A stretch of 6,423 bases of DNA from Planctomycetales bacterium (GCA_020050375.1 JAGVKR010000678.1:1-6423), one strand, 5' to 3'; numbered from the stretch's first letter, positions 1 to 6,027 are shown. The notes: generated by a model not told the origin, from the letters alone. Numbers and translations are program-made.

Positions 1-389
1 GAAGCCAGATGAAAAGAGTGACCCGTGGGCCGCACAACTCGTTCCTGTGGCGGATATTGCCGGCGGGACCGTCTCCCGACGTCAATATCCACTTGCGAAT
101 CGCGGGCAATGTGTCTTCTGCGGGGTAACCCCGCAGTGTTCGTCGCGCCGGTCAAGGCGTGCCGAACCAGGCTTGTGCGACCCACGGGTCAGGCGTTGTC
201 ATCGTATCGCCGGCATCGGGCCGGTCAATGGAGGGGCGCGAGAAGAACCGGTCGGTTCGATCGCTCACGCGCGGCGCCAGAGACGTCTGCGAACAGGAAT
301 TGCGTCTCGATCGGGCGAGCCGGGTCACGAGTTTGACGTCCGAGTTCCGATCAAATCCCGATTTCGTTCGAAAGTTTGCTAAATTTTGC
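1..389. other. Intergenic stretch, no supported gene
   Basis: All overlapping reading frames here give Arg-rich, low-complexity translations without a domain or a Shine-Dalgarno site, as expected for chance ORFs in GC-rich DNA. Two plus-strand frames are open from the left edge. One ends with TAA at 126-128 and the other with TAA at 379-381. Either could be the tail of a gene starting outside the window, but neither has a recognisable C-terminus. The only clear structure is the hairpin at 118-136. From about 361 the sequence becomes AT-rich, leading into the promoter candidate. Confidence 0.5.
118..136. repeat. Perfect 8-bp inverted repeat with 3-nt loop
   Basis: CTGCGGGG (118-125) pairs perfectly with CCCCGCAG (129-136) around the loop TAA. 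The loop is also the stop codon of a short plus-strand frame that is open from the left edge. No T-run follows on the plus strand and no A-run precedes it, so it is not a standard intrinsic terminator. It could be a factor-dependent 3'-end structure of an upstream gene, a protein-binding palindrome, or chance. Confidence 0.55.
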
Positions 390-390
390 T
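375..390 (+). promoter_or_regulatory. Tandem TTTGCT direct repeat abutting -35
   Basis: TTTGCT occurs at 375-380 and again at 385-390. The copies are offset by 10 bp, one helical turn, and the second overlaps the first base of the -35 candidate. This geometry resembles the tandem half-sites bound by OmpR/PhoB-type activators. The hexamer is short and AT-rich, so chance is quite possible. An imperfect palindrome, TTTCG-TT-CGAAA, lies just upstream at 362-373. Confidence 0.25.
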
Positions 391-417
391 TTACACGGAT
401 TCGATTCTTTCTACAAT
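390..417 (+). promoter_or_regulatory. Sigma70-type promoter candidate
   Basis: TTTACA at 390-395 (one mismatch to TTGACA) and TACAAT at 412-417 (one mismatch to TATAAT) are separated by 16 bp in an AT-rich island of otherwise GC-rich DNA. Transcription would begin near 424. A strong Shine-Dalgarno follows at 449-455. Downstream on the same strand are the decarboxylase and homospermidine synthase, so this is the best promoter candidate for that pair. It would leave an untranslated leader of nearly 600 nt. The promoter could instead drive a small RNA or a broken gene. Confidence 0.5.
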
Positions 418-448
418 GCTGCGCTAATGCGGTTTTTGAAAAAACTCT

Positions 449-477
449 CAGGAGGGTTTATGTACCGATATGGTTGA
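449..477 (+). CDS. Possible five-codon leader ORF with strong RBS
   Basis: AGGAGG (the bases run CAGGAGGG at 449-456) lies 5 nt before ATG at 460-462. The frame reads Met-Tyr-Arg-Tyr-Gly and then TGA at 475-477. A second ATG (470-472) in another frame overlaps the end of this mini-ORF and opens a 116-codon frame with no recognisable content. The promoter, the Shine-Dalgarno and the ATG are well placed relative to one another, which is why I report it. It could be a regulatory leader peptide for the polyamine genes, the start of a gene broken by an early stop or frameshift, or coincidence. The coordinates include the ribosome-binding site. Confidence 0.3.
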
Positions 478-1005
478 GTCCTTTTCCCCCACATGCGAGG
501 CCGGTGTTCCGGTCCGACGATTGACGAGCGCGCTTCACCATGCGCGGGTCGGGCTGGATTTCACGGATCGCTTGGGCAGCCGGGCGGGCGACGCCCTTGG
601 TGGCTGCGTTCGACGTGGGTGGGCTCAATTCGTATCGAGTCGTTTCTTCTGCCGCTTCGCTCCGATTTCCTACTCCATTGCCACTCCCAGGCGCCGGTTC
701 CATTTGTGGAGCCGCTCCGACCGTTCCCGCCACATGCGGATGCTGTGGTCGTCGAGCCGTCTGGCCGTTCGCCGTTTTGCCTTGCAAAGGCTCTCGGGCG
801 GGGTTCTTCCCCCGCAATGATACCCGTTCCTGTGCCGGCAGTAGCCAAACCGGCTGGCGATCCGTTCGTCGGGGAATGGACACCCCGCAGTCATTCACGG
901 ATGTGAGACTACCTACGGACTGTGTGCTTGGATCGGTTTCGGAATCGTGCGTCTCGGCGCATATTCCCTCATTCGTATCAGCCCTGAGCAGGGAGTACCC
1001 TATAG
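478..1005. other. Long untranslated leader or intergenic region
   Basis: No convincing gene is present. Three plus-strand frames and one minus-strand frame stay open for more than 100 codons, but they overlap each other, show no third-position bias favouring one frame, lack ribosome-binding sites, and give Arg/Ser/Pro-rich translations with no familiar motif. A small GC hairpin is visible at 798-815 (GCGGGG, loop TTCTTC, CCCCGC). If the promoter at 390-417 serves the decarboxylase, this whole stretch would be its 5' leader RNA. I do not recognise a known riboswitch class in it. Confidence 0.45.
982..1001 (+). promoter_or_regulatory. RBS flanked by two complementary CCCT tracts
   Basis: The Shine-Dalgarno core AGGG (990-993) can pair with CCCT just upstream (982-985, 4-nt loop) or with CCCT just downstream (998-1001, 4-nt loop). 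Both stems are only 4 bp, though the upstream one could reach 5 bp with a 2-nt loop. Either would occlude the ribosome-binding site of the decarboxylase. Mutually exclusive sequestering of this kind would suit translational control, but the stems are short and chance is likely. Confidence 0.25.
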
Positions 1006-2193
1006 ATGGCGACTGTGCTTGATAATTGTGTTTCCTCGGAATCGGCGACGACTTCGGTCTACCGATCGGCCCAGCCGGTCGTCTCGTTCGAAGAGGCCGA
1101 AGGTCTGGCTGAGCAGTTCGGCTCGCCGCTCCTGGTCGCGTCGCGGACCGCGCTGATGCGGAACTACCAGGCGATGCGGCAGGCCCTCCCGGGCGTCGAG
1201 TTCTTCTATGCCGCCAAGGCCAATCCGGCGGAAGCGATCCTGCGCCCGCTGTACGAAGCGGGCTGCTCGGTCGATGTCTGCTCGTATGGTGAGATGCTGG
1301 CCGCTCTCAAGGCCGGATTCACTCCCGACCAGATGATCCACACGCACCCCTGCAAGACAGTGCAGAACCTGACGAGCTGCTATGCCGAAGGGCTGCGGTG
1401 GTTCACGTTCGACAATGCCAACGAGATTCCCAAGCTGGCCCGTTATGCGCCCGATGTGAATCTGTTGCTCAGGCTGGCGGTGTCGTCGACTTCGAGCCTG
1501 ATCAATCTGTCGGCCAAGTTCGGCGCGGCAGAGCCGGATGCCGTCCCTCTCATGCTCGAGGCTCGCGCCGCCGGTTTGACCGTGAAAGGGATGTCATTTC
1601 ACGTCGGCTCGCAGTGCCGGTCCCCCGAAGACTTCAGTGCGGCCCTGTCGCAAGCCCGCCGCATCTGGGACCGCGCCGCGGCCGCGGGCATCGAGCTCGA
1701 AGTGCTGGATTTCGGCGGCGGCCTGCCGGCTCCCTATCGCGATTCGGTGCTTTCGCTTGACGTCTACTGCCGCAGCCTGTCGCAGTCGCTGGACGAAACC
1801 TTCGGCGACCTTCCGGTGCGGATCATCGGCGAACCGGGGCGCGGCATGTGTGCCGACACGGTCAGCCTGATCACACGCGTGATCGGCAAGTCGGTTCGCG
1901 GCGGAACCACTTGGTACATCATCGACGATGGTCTCTATGGCTCGTTCTCGGGACAGATGTTCGACCACGTCGAATATCCGCTGCTCGCCCGCAACGCCCA
2001 GGATCGGCCGGTCTTTCCGTGTGTCGTCGCGGGGCCGACCTGCGATTCGAGCGACGTCGTGACTCGCGAACAGTTGCTGCCCGACCTCGAAATCGGGGAA
2101 CTGCTCGTCGTGCCGACGATGGGGGCCTATACCTGCGCCAGTGCCTCGAACTTCAACGGGCTCGACATGGCCCGGATGATCGGGATTGAATAA
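1006..2193 (+). CDS. PLP-dependent ornithine/lysine-type decarboxylase
   Basis: This 395-residue protein belongs to the alanine-racemase-fold (group IV) decarboxylases and probably converts ornithine, possibly also lysine, to putrescine or cadaverine in the cytoplasm. The order of motifs fits the family. FFYAAKANP carries the Schiff-base Lys71. HVGSQ contains the cofactor-stacking His199. DFGGGLP (235-241) and EPGRG (276-280) bind the PLP phosphate. GPTCDSSD has the catalytic Cys346 and Asp347, and MGAYTCASASNFNG (372-385) carries the Tyr contributed near the PLP phosphate. CDSSD argues for ornithine/lysine rather than diaminopimelate or carboxynorspermidine as substrate. The length is normal for bacterial ornithine decarboxylases. 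The start is ATG 1006, with AGGGAG at 990-995 ten nt upstream. Homospermidine synthase, which consumes putrescine, lies downstream on the same strand, supporting ornithine decarboxylase activity. Ornithine versus lysine preference cannot be settled from the sequence. Confidence 0.9.
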   Translation: MATVLDNCVSSESATTSVYRSAQPVVSFEEAEGLAEQFGSPLLVASRTALMRNYQAMRQALPGVEFFYAAKANPAEAILRPLYEAGCSVDVCSYGEMLAALKAGFTPDQMIHTHPCKTVQNLTSCYAEGLRWFTFDNANEIPKLARYAPDVNLLLRLAVSSTSSLINLSAKFGAAEPDAVPLMLEARAAGLTVKGMSFHVGSQCRSPEDFSAALSQARRIWDRAAAAGIELEVLDFGGGLPAPYRDSVLSLDVYCRSLSQSLDETFGDLPVRIIGEPGRGMCADTVSLITRVIGKSVRGGTTWYIIDDGLYGSFSGQMFDHVEYPLLARNAQDRPVFPCVVAGPTCDSSDVVTREQLLPDLEIGELLVVPTMGAYTCASASNFNGLDMARMIGIE

Positions 2194-2403
2194 GCCTGGG
2201 GTTGAAGCGGCAGGGCAGCCGTTTCAGTTTTGCAGCGAGAGCGGCACGGCAGCCGGGGACCGGGCCTGCCGGCAATCGTGGTCGACGGGGGATGGGCGAC
2301 CGCTTGTCCGCTTCTCATGGAGGGCGCGGGAGGAGACGGCGCTCGCTTTACGAATCCCGCTGCGGCAGCGCGGCGACTGCGTTTTTTTGCGAGGGGAGGC
2401 AGC
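2194..2403 (+). other. Gap between decarboxylase and synthase
   Basis: This 210-nt gap holds no gene. The synthase frame is open upstream through it to about 2230, but no Shine-Dalgarno supports a longer protein and the family fold begins right after 2404. Two small GC stems are visible: CGGCAG/CTGCCG (2247-2252 with 2266-2271) and CGCTG/CAGCG (2358-2370). The latter shares bases with a second possible stem, GCAG/CTGC (2365-2380), which is directly followed by a run of seven T (2382-2388). Co-transcription with partial attenuation, or a separate promoter for the synthase, are both possible. Confidence 0.4.
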
Positions 2404-3933
2404 ATGAGCAAAGTTCCTTTTTCCGGGCGGATTCTGGTTCTGGGTTACGGGAGTGTGGCACAGTGCACGTTGCCGCTCTTGTTGCGGCACCTCGACGTGG
2501 CTCCCGAACGGATCACGGTCTGCGACTTTGTCGACTGCCGATCGCGTCTCGCGTCGTATCTGGCTCAGGGGGTGAAATTCGTCCAGGATCGGATCGATCC
2601 CGAGCGGTATCACGAGCAATTGGCCGCGCATGTCGGTCCGGGCGATTTGATCGTCGATCTGGCGTGGAATATCGACTGCCTCGCCCTGCTCGAATGGTGT
2701 CACGCGCACAACGTGCGGTATGTCAATACGTCGGTCGAAGTCTGGGATCCCTACGAAGGCGAAGCGACCAAAACGCCGCCGGAACGGACGTTGTATGTCC
2801 GGCACCTGAATCTGCGGAAGCAGATCGCGAGCTGGGGCGGCGGGCCGGGGCCCACGGCGATTCTCGATCACGGCGCCAACCCGGGGCTCGTCTCGCATTT
2901 CACCAAGCAGGCGCTGCTCGACATCGGCGCGAAGCTCGTGGCCGAGAAGCCCGATGATCCGCGCCGGCCGGCCCTTGAGCAAGCGCTCGCCGACGCCTCC
3001 TACAATCGGCTCGCCCAGCTTCAGGGTGTGCGCGTGATTCACATCAGCGAACGCGACACGCAGATTTCGAACCGCCGCCGCCGGGGGAGCGAGTTCGTCA
3101 ACACCTGGAGCGTGGAAGGCTTCTACGAAGAGGGGATCGCCCCGGCGGAAATGGGCTGGGGGACTCACGAGCGGACGTTGCCGCACGACGCCTGGGAGCA
3201 TGAGGCCGGACCGCGAAACCAGATCTGTCTGGCTCGCTTCGGCATGAACGCCTTCGTCCGTTCGCGGGTTCCTTCGAGCGAAATCGTGGGGTTGGCCATC
3301 CGCCACGGCGAGGCGTTCAGCATCTCCGAGTTTTTAACCGTCGACGACGATCAGGGCGAGGCACTTTACCGGCCGACGGTCCATTACGCGTACCTCCCCT
3401 GCGATTACGCGGTCGCCTCGCTCGACGAGCTCCGCGAGCAGAATTACAAACTGCATCCGTCGTGGCGGATCATGGGGAACGACATCATCCACGGCTACGA
3501 CGAGCTGGGGGTGCTCCTGATGGGGCACGACTATCGCTCGTGGTGGACCGGCACGATTCTCGATATCGAAGAGGCCCGCCGACTCGTCCCCGGCCAGAAC
3601 GCCACGACCTTGCAGGTGGCCGCCTCGGTTCTGGGGGCGGTGATCTGGATGCTCAATAATCCCCGCCGCGGCGTCCTGCTCCCCGACGCGCTGCCGCACG
3701 ACGAGATTCTCGCCGTCGCCCGCCCCTACCTGGGAAAAGTCGTCTCGATTCCCATCGACTGGACTCCCTGCGGATCGGACGAAATCGATGTCGAGACCGA
3801 CCCGACCGGCGACGAGCTCTGGCAATTCAGCAATTTCCTGCTGGAGCCGATCTCGAGTCACCTGTCCGCCGAATCGATCCGCGGCCCACACCTGCTGCGC
3901 GAATTCTGCGACCCGCGCGGTTTGCGGGTGTAA
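2404..3933 (+). CDS. hss: Homospermidine synthase
   Basis: This 509-residue protein is recognised as bacterial homospermidine synthase of the saccharopine-dehydrogenase-like family. That family uses NAD+ as an internal redox cofactor to join two putrescine molecules into sym-homospermidine with release of ammonia. The N-terminal Rossmann motif is ILVLGYGSVAQ (10-20) with Gly14, Gly16 and Gln20. The family signature ILDHGANPGLVSHF spans 153-166. The segment NTWSVEGF (233-240) followed by PAEMGWGTHE (247-256) carries the Trp and Glu residues expected in the polyamine pocket; matching them to the Trp that makes cation-pi contact in the Blastochloris enzyme is my inference. Later family-like blocks are GYDELGVLLMGH (364-375) and PGQNATTLQVAASVLGA (396-412). 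It is somewhat longer than the roughly 480-residue proteobacterial enzymes. The start at ATG 2404 is chosen because GAGGGGAGG (2391-2399) lies just before it. The upstream decarboxylase would supply putrescine. Confidence 0.93.
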   Translation: MSKVPFSGRILVLGYGSVAQCTLPLLLRHLDVAPERITVCDFVDCRSRLASYLAQGVKFVQDRIDPERYHEQLAAHVGPGDLIVDLAWNIDCLALLEWCHAHNVRYVNTSVEVWDPYEGEATKTPPERTLYVRHLNLRKQIASWGGGPGPTAILDHGANPGLVSHFTKQALLDIGAKLVAEKPDDPRRPALEQALADASYNRLAQLQGVRVIHISERDTQISNRRRRGSEFVNTWSVEGFYEEGIAPAEMGWGTHERTLPHDAWEHEAGPRNQICLARFGMNAFVRSRVPSSEIVGLAIRHGEAFSISEFLTVDDDQGEALYRPTVHYAYLPCDYAVASLDELREQNYKLHPSWRIMGNDIIHGYDELGVLLMGHDYRSWWTGTILDIEEARRLVPGQNATTLQVAASVLGAVIWMLNNPRRGVLLPDALPHDEILAVARPYLGKVVSIPIDWTPCGSDEIDVETDPTGDELWQFSNFLLEPISSHLSAESIRGPHLLREFCDPRGLRV

Positions 3934-3947
3934 AAGGGGGGCGGTCG

Positions 3948-4037
3948 ACCACGGAAAAACGGGGAACCGAAGAGCGGCCTGAGTTCGAATAGCGTCCTTC
4001 CATTCTCTTCTTCCGTGTATTCAGTGTATTCCGTGGT
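3948..4037. repeat. 9-nt tandem repeat with degenerate inverted partner
   Basis: Positions 4011-4037 are three tandem 9-mers: TTCCGTGTA, TTCAGTGTA and TTCCGTGGT, preceded by CTCTTC (4005-4010). An inverted partner lies at 3948-3974: ACCACGGAA (3948-3956) is the exact complement of the last unit, and GAAGAG (3969-3974) is the complement of CTCTTC, with a degraded middle. The two arms enclose about 30 nt between the convergent synthase and hydrolase genes. Similar ACCACGGAA/ACACGGAA tracts recur between genes in several bacterial phyla, as far as I recall. The element could fold as a long imperfect hairpin and end both transcripts, though no T-run is present. Confidence 0.6.
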
Positions 4038-4731
4038 TCCCTTCGTTCGATTGGCGCTTGACCGTTGCGAGCCGCGGCGCCACCCACTGGGCTACGAACT
4101 TCCGGTTGGCGGGGCCCATCTGGCCGCCGAAGTTGAGCGATCGCAGCATCTCGAACCGGTACGGCTCTTCGTGCAGGAGTGATTCATACCACTTTTGGCG
4201 CTCGGGGCTCAAATGCTCCGGCGTGCGGAAGCCGACGGCGCCGGCGGAGACGGCATGCTGGCGATCGAGCGTTCCCAGCGCCAGCGTTCCGGCCATGAGA
4301 TACAGAACGTCGCCCCCCGAATAGAAGTTGCTGATTCCCCGTTCGGTCCGGTCGAGGGCGGTCGAGAGGTCATAGTCGGGCGAGAGCGCCCCGGCAAGCA
4401 GCACGGCCTGAGTGATCTTGCGGTCGTCGGGAAGCGCCTCGAGGACGAGCACAGCCATGGCCGCACCCCCCGAGTGGCCGATCAGCGTCACCGGCCGATC
4501 CGGATAGCGGTCCTGGTAGGCGACGATTCGCGCGGCGATCTCCTGCGCTTGCGCCTTGTTCCGTTCAAGCGCTACGAGGTGATAGACGAACATCGGCCAA
4601 TAACCGGTCGTCCAGTCGCTGATTTCCACGGCCGATTCGTGCCCCGCATCGATCAGCCCGCGGGCAATACTGATGTTGAACCAGCTCGTTCCTTCGACTC
4701 CCGGCAGAACGATCGTGTAGCCGCGCTCCAC
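4021..4731 (-). CDS. Alpha/beta-hydrolase-like protein, 5' end uncertain
   Basis: The 236 residues show an alpha/beta-hydrolase core. A first strand YTIVLPGVEG (5-14) leads into an oxyanion-type loop, and the nucleophile elbow LIGHSGGAA (83-91) has Ser87. The acid is perhaps Asp141 in FYSGGD. Near the C-terminus GGQMG (202-206) sits where a GGHxG-type catalytic His would be expected, but the residue is Gln204 (CAG). The substrate is unknown. The only usable start is GTG 4731, with no Shine-Dalgarno. However, the frame continues upstream with gene-like sequence (APRSFPQQGWWCSEYEGWLA, about 4740-4799) to TGA at 4852-4854 without any ATG, GTG or TTG. The real start is therefore missing, frameshifted or non-canonical. 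The last six residues and the TGA stop are encoded by the 9-nt tandem repeat. It is convergent with homospermidine synthase. It is probably expressed weakly or decaying; this is inference. Confidence 0.7.
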   Translation of the reverse strand: MERGYTIVLPGVEGTSWFNISIARGLIDAGHESAVEISDWTTGYWPMFVYHLVALERNKAQAQEIAARIVAYQDRYPDRPVTLIGHSGGAAMAVLVLEALPDDRKITQAVLLAGALSPDYDLSTALDRTERGISNFYSGGDVLYLMAGTLALGTLDRQHAVSAGAVGFRTPEHLSPERQKWYESLLHEEPYRFEMLRSLNFGGQMGPANRKFVAQWVAPRLATVKRQSNEGNHGIH

Positions 4732-4854
4732 GCGCTCGGGGGCCAGCCAGCCTTCGTACTCGCTGCACCACCAGCCCTGCTGCGGAAAGGATCGCGGTGC
4801 AAGATTCGGGCCCTGTGATTCGTCGACGGGTTCCTCGAACGAAAGTGACGGTCA

Positions 4855-5112
4855 AGATGCGACCTGGTCTCCGATCGCTCATTCCGGCCGGGAGACGGCC
4901 TGTCTGGTAAGAATTACATCAGCCGTCGCACTTGCAGTCAGCCATCCACGCTGCCATTAACTTTATTCCCTCAATGGTTTGCGGCATACGCGCTTCCGCG
5001 AGCGTGCAGCCAACTGTTGATGGAGGTATGGTACTTGCACACAAACGAGTGCAGACTCGCGGAAATGGTTCTGGATTTGCAATCGGGCCGCACTTTCACG
5101 ATGGAGGCATGT
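4855..5112 (+). promoter_or_regulatory. Divergent intergenic region and 5' leader
   Basis: This lies between the hydrolase (leftward) and the exported hypothetical protein (rightward). A weak promoter candidate for the rightward gene is TTGCAG (4932-4937) with CATTAA (4955-4960) 17 bp later; the -10 match is poor. A perfect 9-bp inverted repeat, TTCCGCGAG (4994-5002) with CTCGCGGAA (5056-5064), could form a stem in the leader. The motif GATGGAGG followed by T or C and then ATG occurs at 5019-5030 and again at 5100-5111, 81 nt apart. The second copy supplies the ribosome-binding site of the gene at 5113. Confidence 0.3.
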
Positions 5113-5877
5113 ATGTCGACGCGGTTTGAACGACGAAATCGGGGAACGCTGATTCTGTTGGCAGCGGCTGTCGCCTGCGGGGGGTGGGGCGTGATGCCCG
5201 CAGTGGGTGGAGAAGAATTCCGGTTGCTCGACGACCCCGTCCATCTCGATGAGCTGGCGGCGGCCTTGCAGACGACCTCCAATGCCCTGTGCTGGGAAAT
5301 GCATAAATTCCATCGTGACAAGCCCGATTTCTCGGAAGCCTACCGACCGGCGAAGGAGATCTGGACGATGACAGGTGCGCTGCGGGATGCTTTGCGTGCC
5401 GGTCCGGTCGATGACCGGGATGTGATGTCGGAAATCGGAAAGATGAACGACCTCTACGCCGCAGTCGAGAAGACGTGCGCGCATTGGGGAGACGGCGTCC
5501 GCCCGTCCACGCCGAACGGACCGACCGAAGAGCGAGCCGTCGTCGTTCCGGGATCGGGGGTCGATGTCGACATTCCCCTGCTGTTTGGGGGAGGAATCCG
5601 CGTCGGTCGATCGCCGCGAATGGTTGTCACCGAGCCGGTGCTCCCCGCGCTCCCGCGACGCTCCTTTCATCCCAACGCCCGCGGGAGCAAGCGGTCGCTG
5701 GAACGGGAAGTGGCGAGCGTCCGCACAGCCCTGAACAATCTGTTGGAGGACACAGGCGCCGTGCCCCGTGAATCGAACAACTCGCCTGCCCCTCCGAAAC
5801 CAATGCCTCCCGACGCGAACGCGGGTCCGGCGCTGGCTCCCCCGACGAAGATCGTCCCTTCGGCAAACAAGAGGTAG
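5113..5877 (+). CDS. Exported hypothetical protein, possible lipoprotein
   Basis: This 254-residue protein belongs to no family I can name. It begins with a basic n-region (RFERRNR) and a hydrophobic stretch (GTLILLAAAVAC, 11-22), so it is exported. AVAC with Cys22 is a weak lipobox; otherwise signal peptidase I could cut after the Ala/Gly-rich stretch near residue 33. The mature N-terminal half (about 37-125) looks helical and rich in charged residues (DELAAALQTTSNALCWEMHK onward). The middle is Gly/Val-rich with a short basic segment, then comes another helix (SLEREVASVRTALNNLLED), and the C-terminus is a Pro/Ala/Asn-rich disordered tail. ATG 5113 is chosen because GGAGG (5103-5107) lies 5 nt upstream; ATG 5101 in the same frame overlaps that site. 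It is convergent with groEL and separated from it by a terminator. Role unknown; a periplasmic or surface location is inferred. Confidence 0.75.
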   Translation: MSTRFERRNRGTLILLAAAVACGGWGVMPAVGGEEFRLLDDPVHLDELAAALQTTSNALCWEMHKFHRDKPDFSEAYRPAKEIWTMTGALRDALRAGPVDDRDVMSEIGKMNDLYAAVEKTCAHWGDGVRPSTPNGPTEERAVVVPGSGVDVDIPLLFGGGIRVGRSPRMVVTEPVLPALPRRSFHPNARGSKRSLEREVASVRTALNNLLEDTGAVPRESNNSPAPPKPMPPDANAGPALAPPTKIVPSANKR

Positions 5878-5904
5878 AGGCGTGAGCGGAGATTTTGCCG
5901 ACGC

Positions 5905-5966
5905 CGCCTGATTGAGGCGAAAAAAGAAAGGCCTCGGGATTTGCGAGAATCCCGAGGCCCTTTTTA
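5905..5966. terminator. Bidirectional intrinsic terminator
   Basis: A perfect 12-bp stem, GGCCTCGGGATT (5930-5941) with AATCCCGAGGCC (5948-5959), encloses a 6-nt loop. On the plus strand it is followed by CTTTTTAA, and on the minus strand by TTTCTTTTTT. It therefore can end both the hypothetical gene (plus) and groEL (minus), which converge here. A second small stem, CGCCT/AGGCG (5905-5919), sits just beside it. Confidence 0.93.
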
Positions 5967-6027
5967 ATGGAAACAGGCGACAGTTGGCGTGCCGATGAGC
6001 CAATGGCCCGTCGTCAACCGCTTGCGC

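Noticed and set aside
2..381. Plus-strand frame open from the left edge to TAA at 379-381, with a CVFCG...C pattern resembling a zinc motif
   Set aside because: The downstream half is Arg-rich chance-like sequence, there is no start or ribosome-binding site, and the two-Cys pattern is too weak to call a domain.
493..1022. Overlapping open frames of 116-160 codons between the promoter candidate and the decarboxylase
   Set aside because: They compete in several frames and on both strands, show no distinctive codon bias and no motif, and lack ribosome-binding sites apart from the one feeding the five-codon ORF.
2230..2403. N-terminal extension of homospermidine synthase to ATG 2230
   Set aside because: There is no Shine-Dalgarno before 2230, the added 58 residues are low-complexity, and a strong site precedes ATG 2404, where the Rossmann fold begins.
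2224..3306. 360-codon minus-strand open frame opposite homospermidine synthase
   Set aside because: It is the antisense shadow of a clearly recognised gene in GC-rich DNA; its translation has no family features.
4195..4818. 207-codon plus-strand open frame opposite the hydrolase
   Set aside because: The minus strand carries the GHSGG elbow and hydrolase-like order of motifs; the plus translation is a shadow.
4963..6003. 346-codon minus-strand open frame covering the exported protein and the terminator
   Set aside because: It runs through a strong bidirectional terminator and opposite a plus-strand gene with a signal peptide and a good ribosome-binding site; its translation is Arg/His-rich and featureless.
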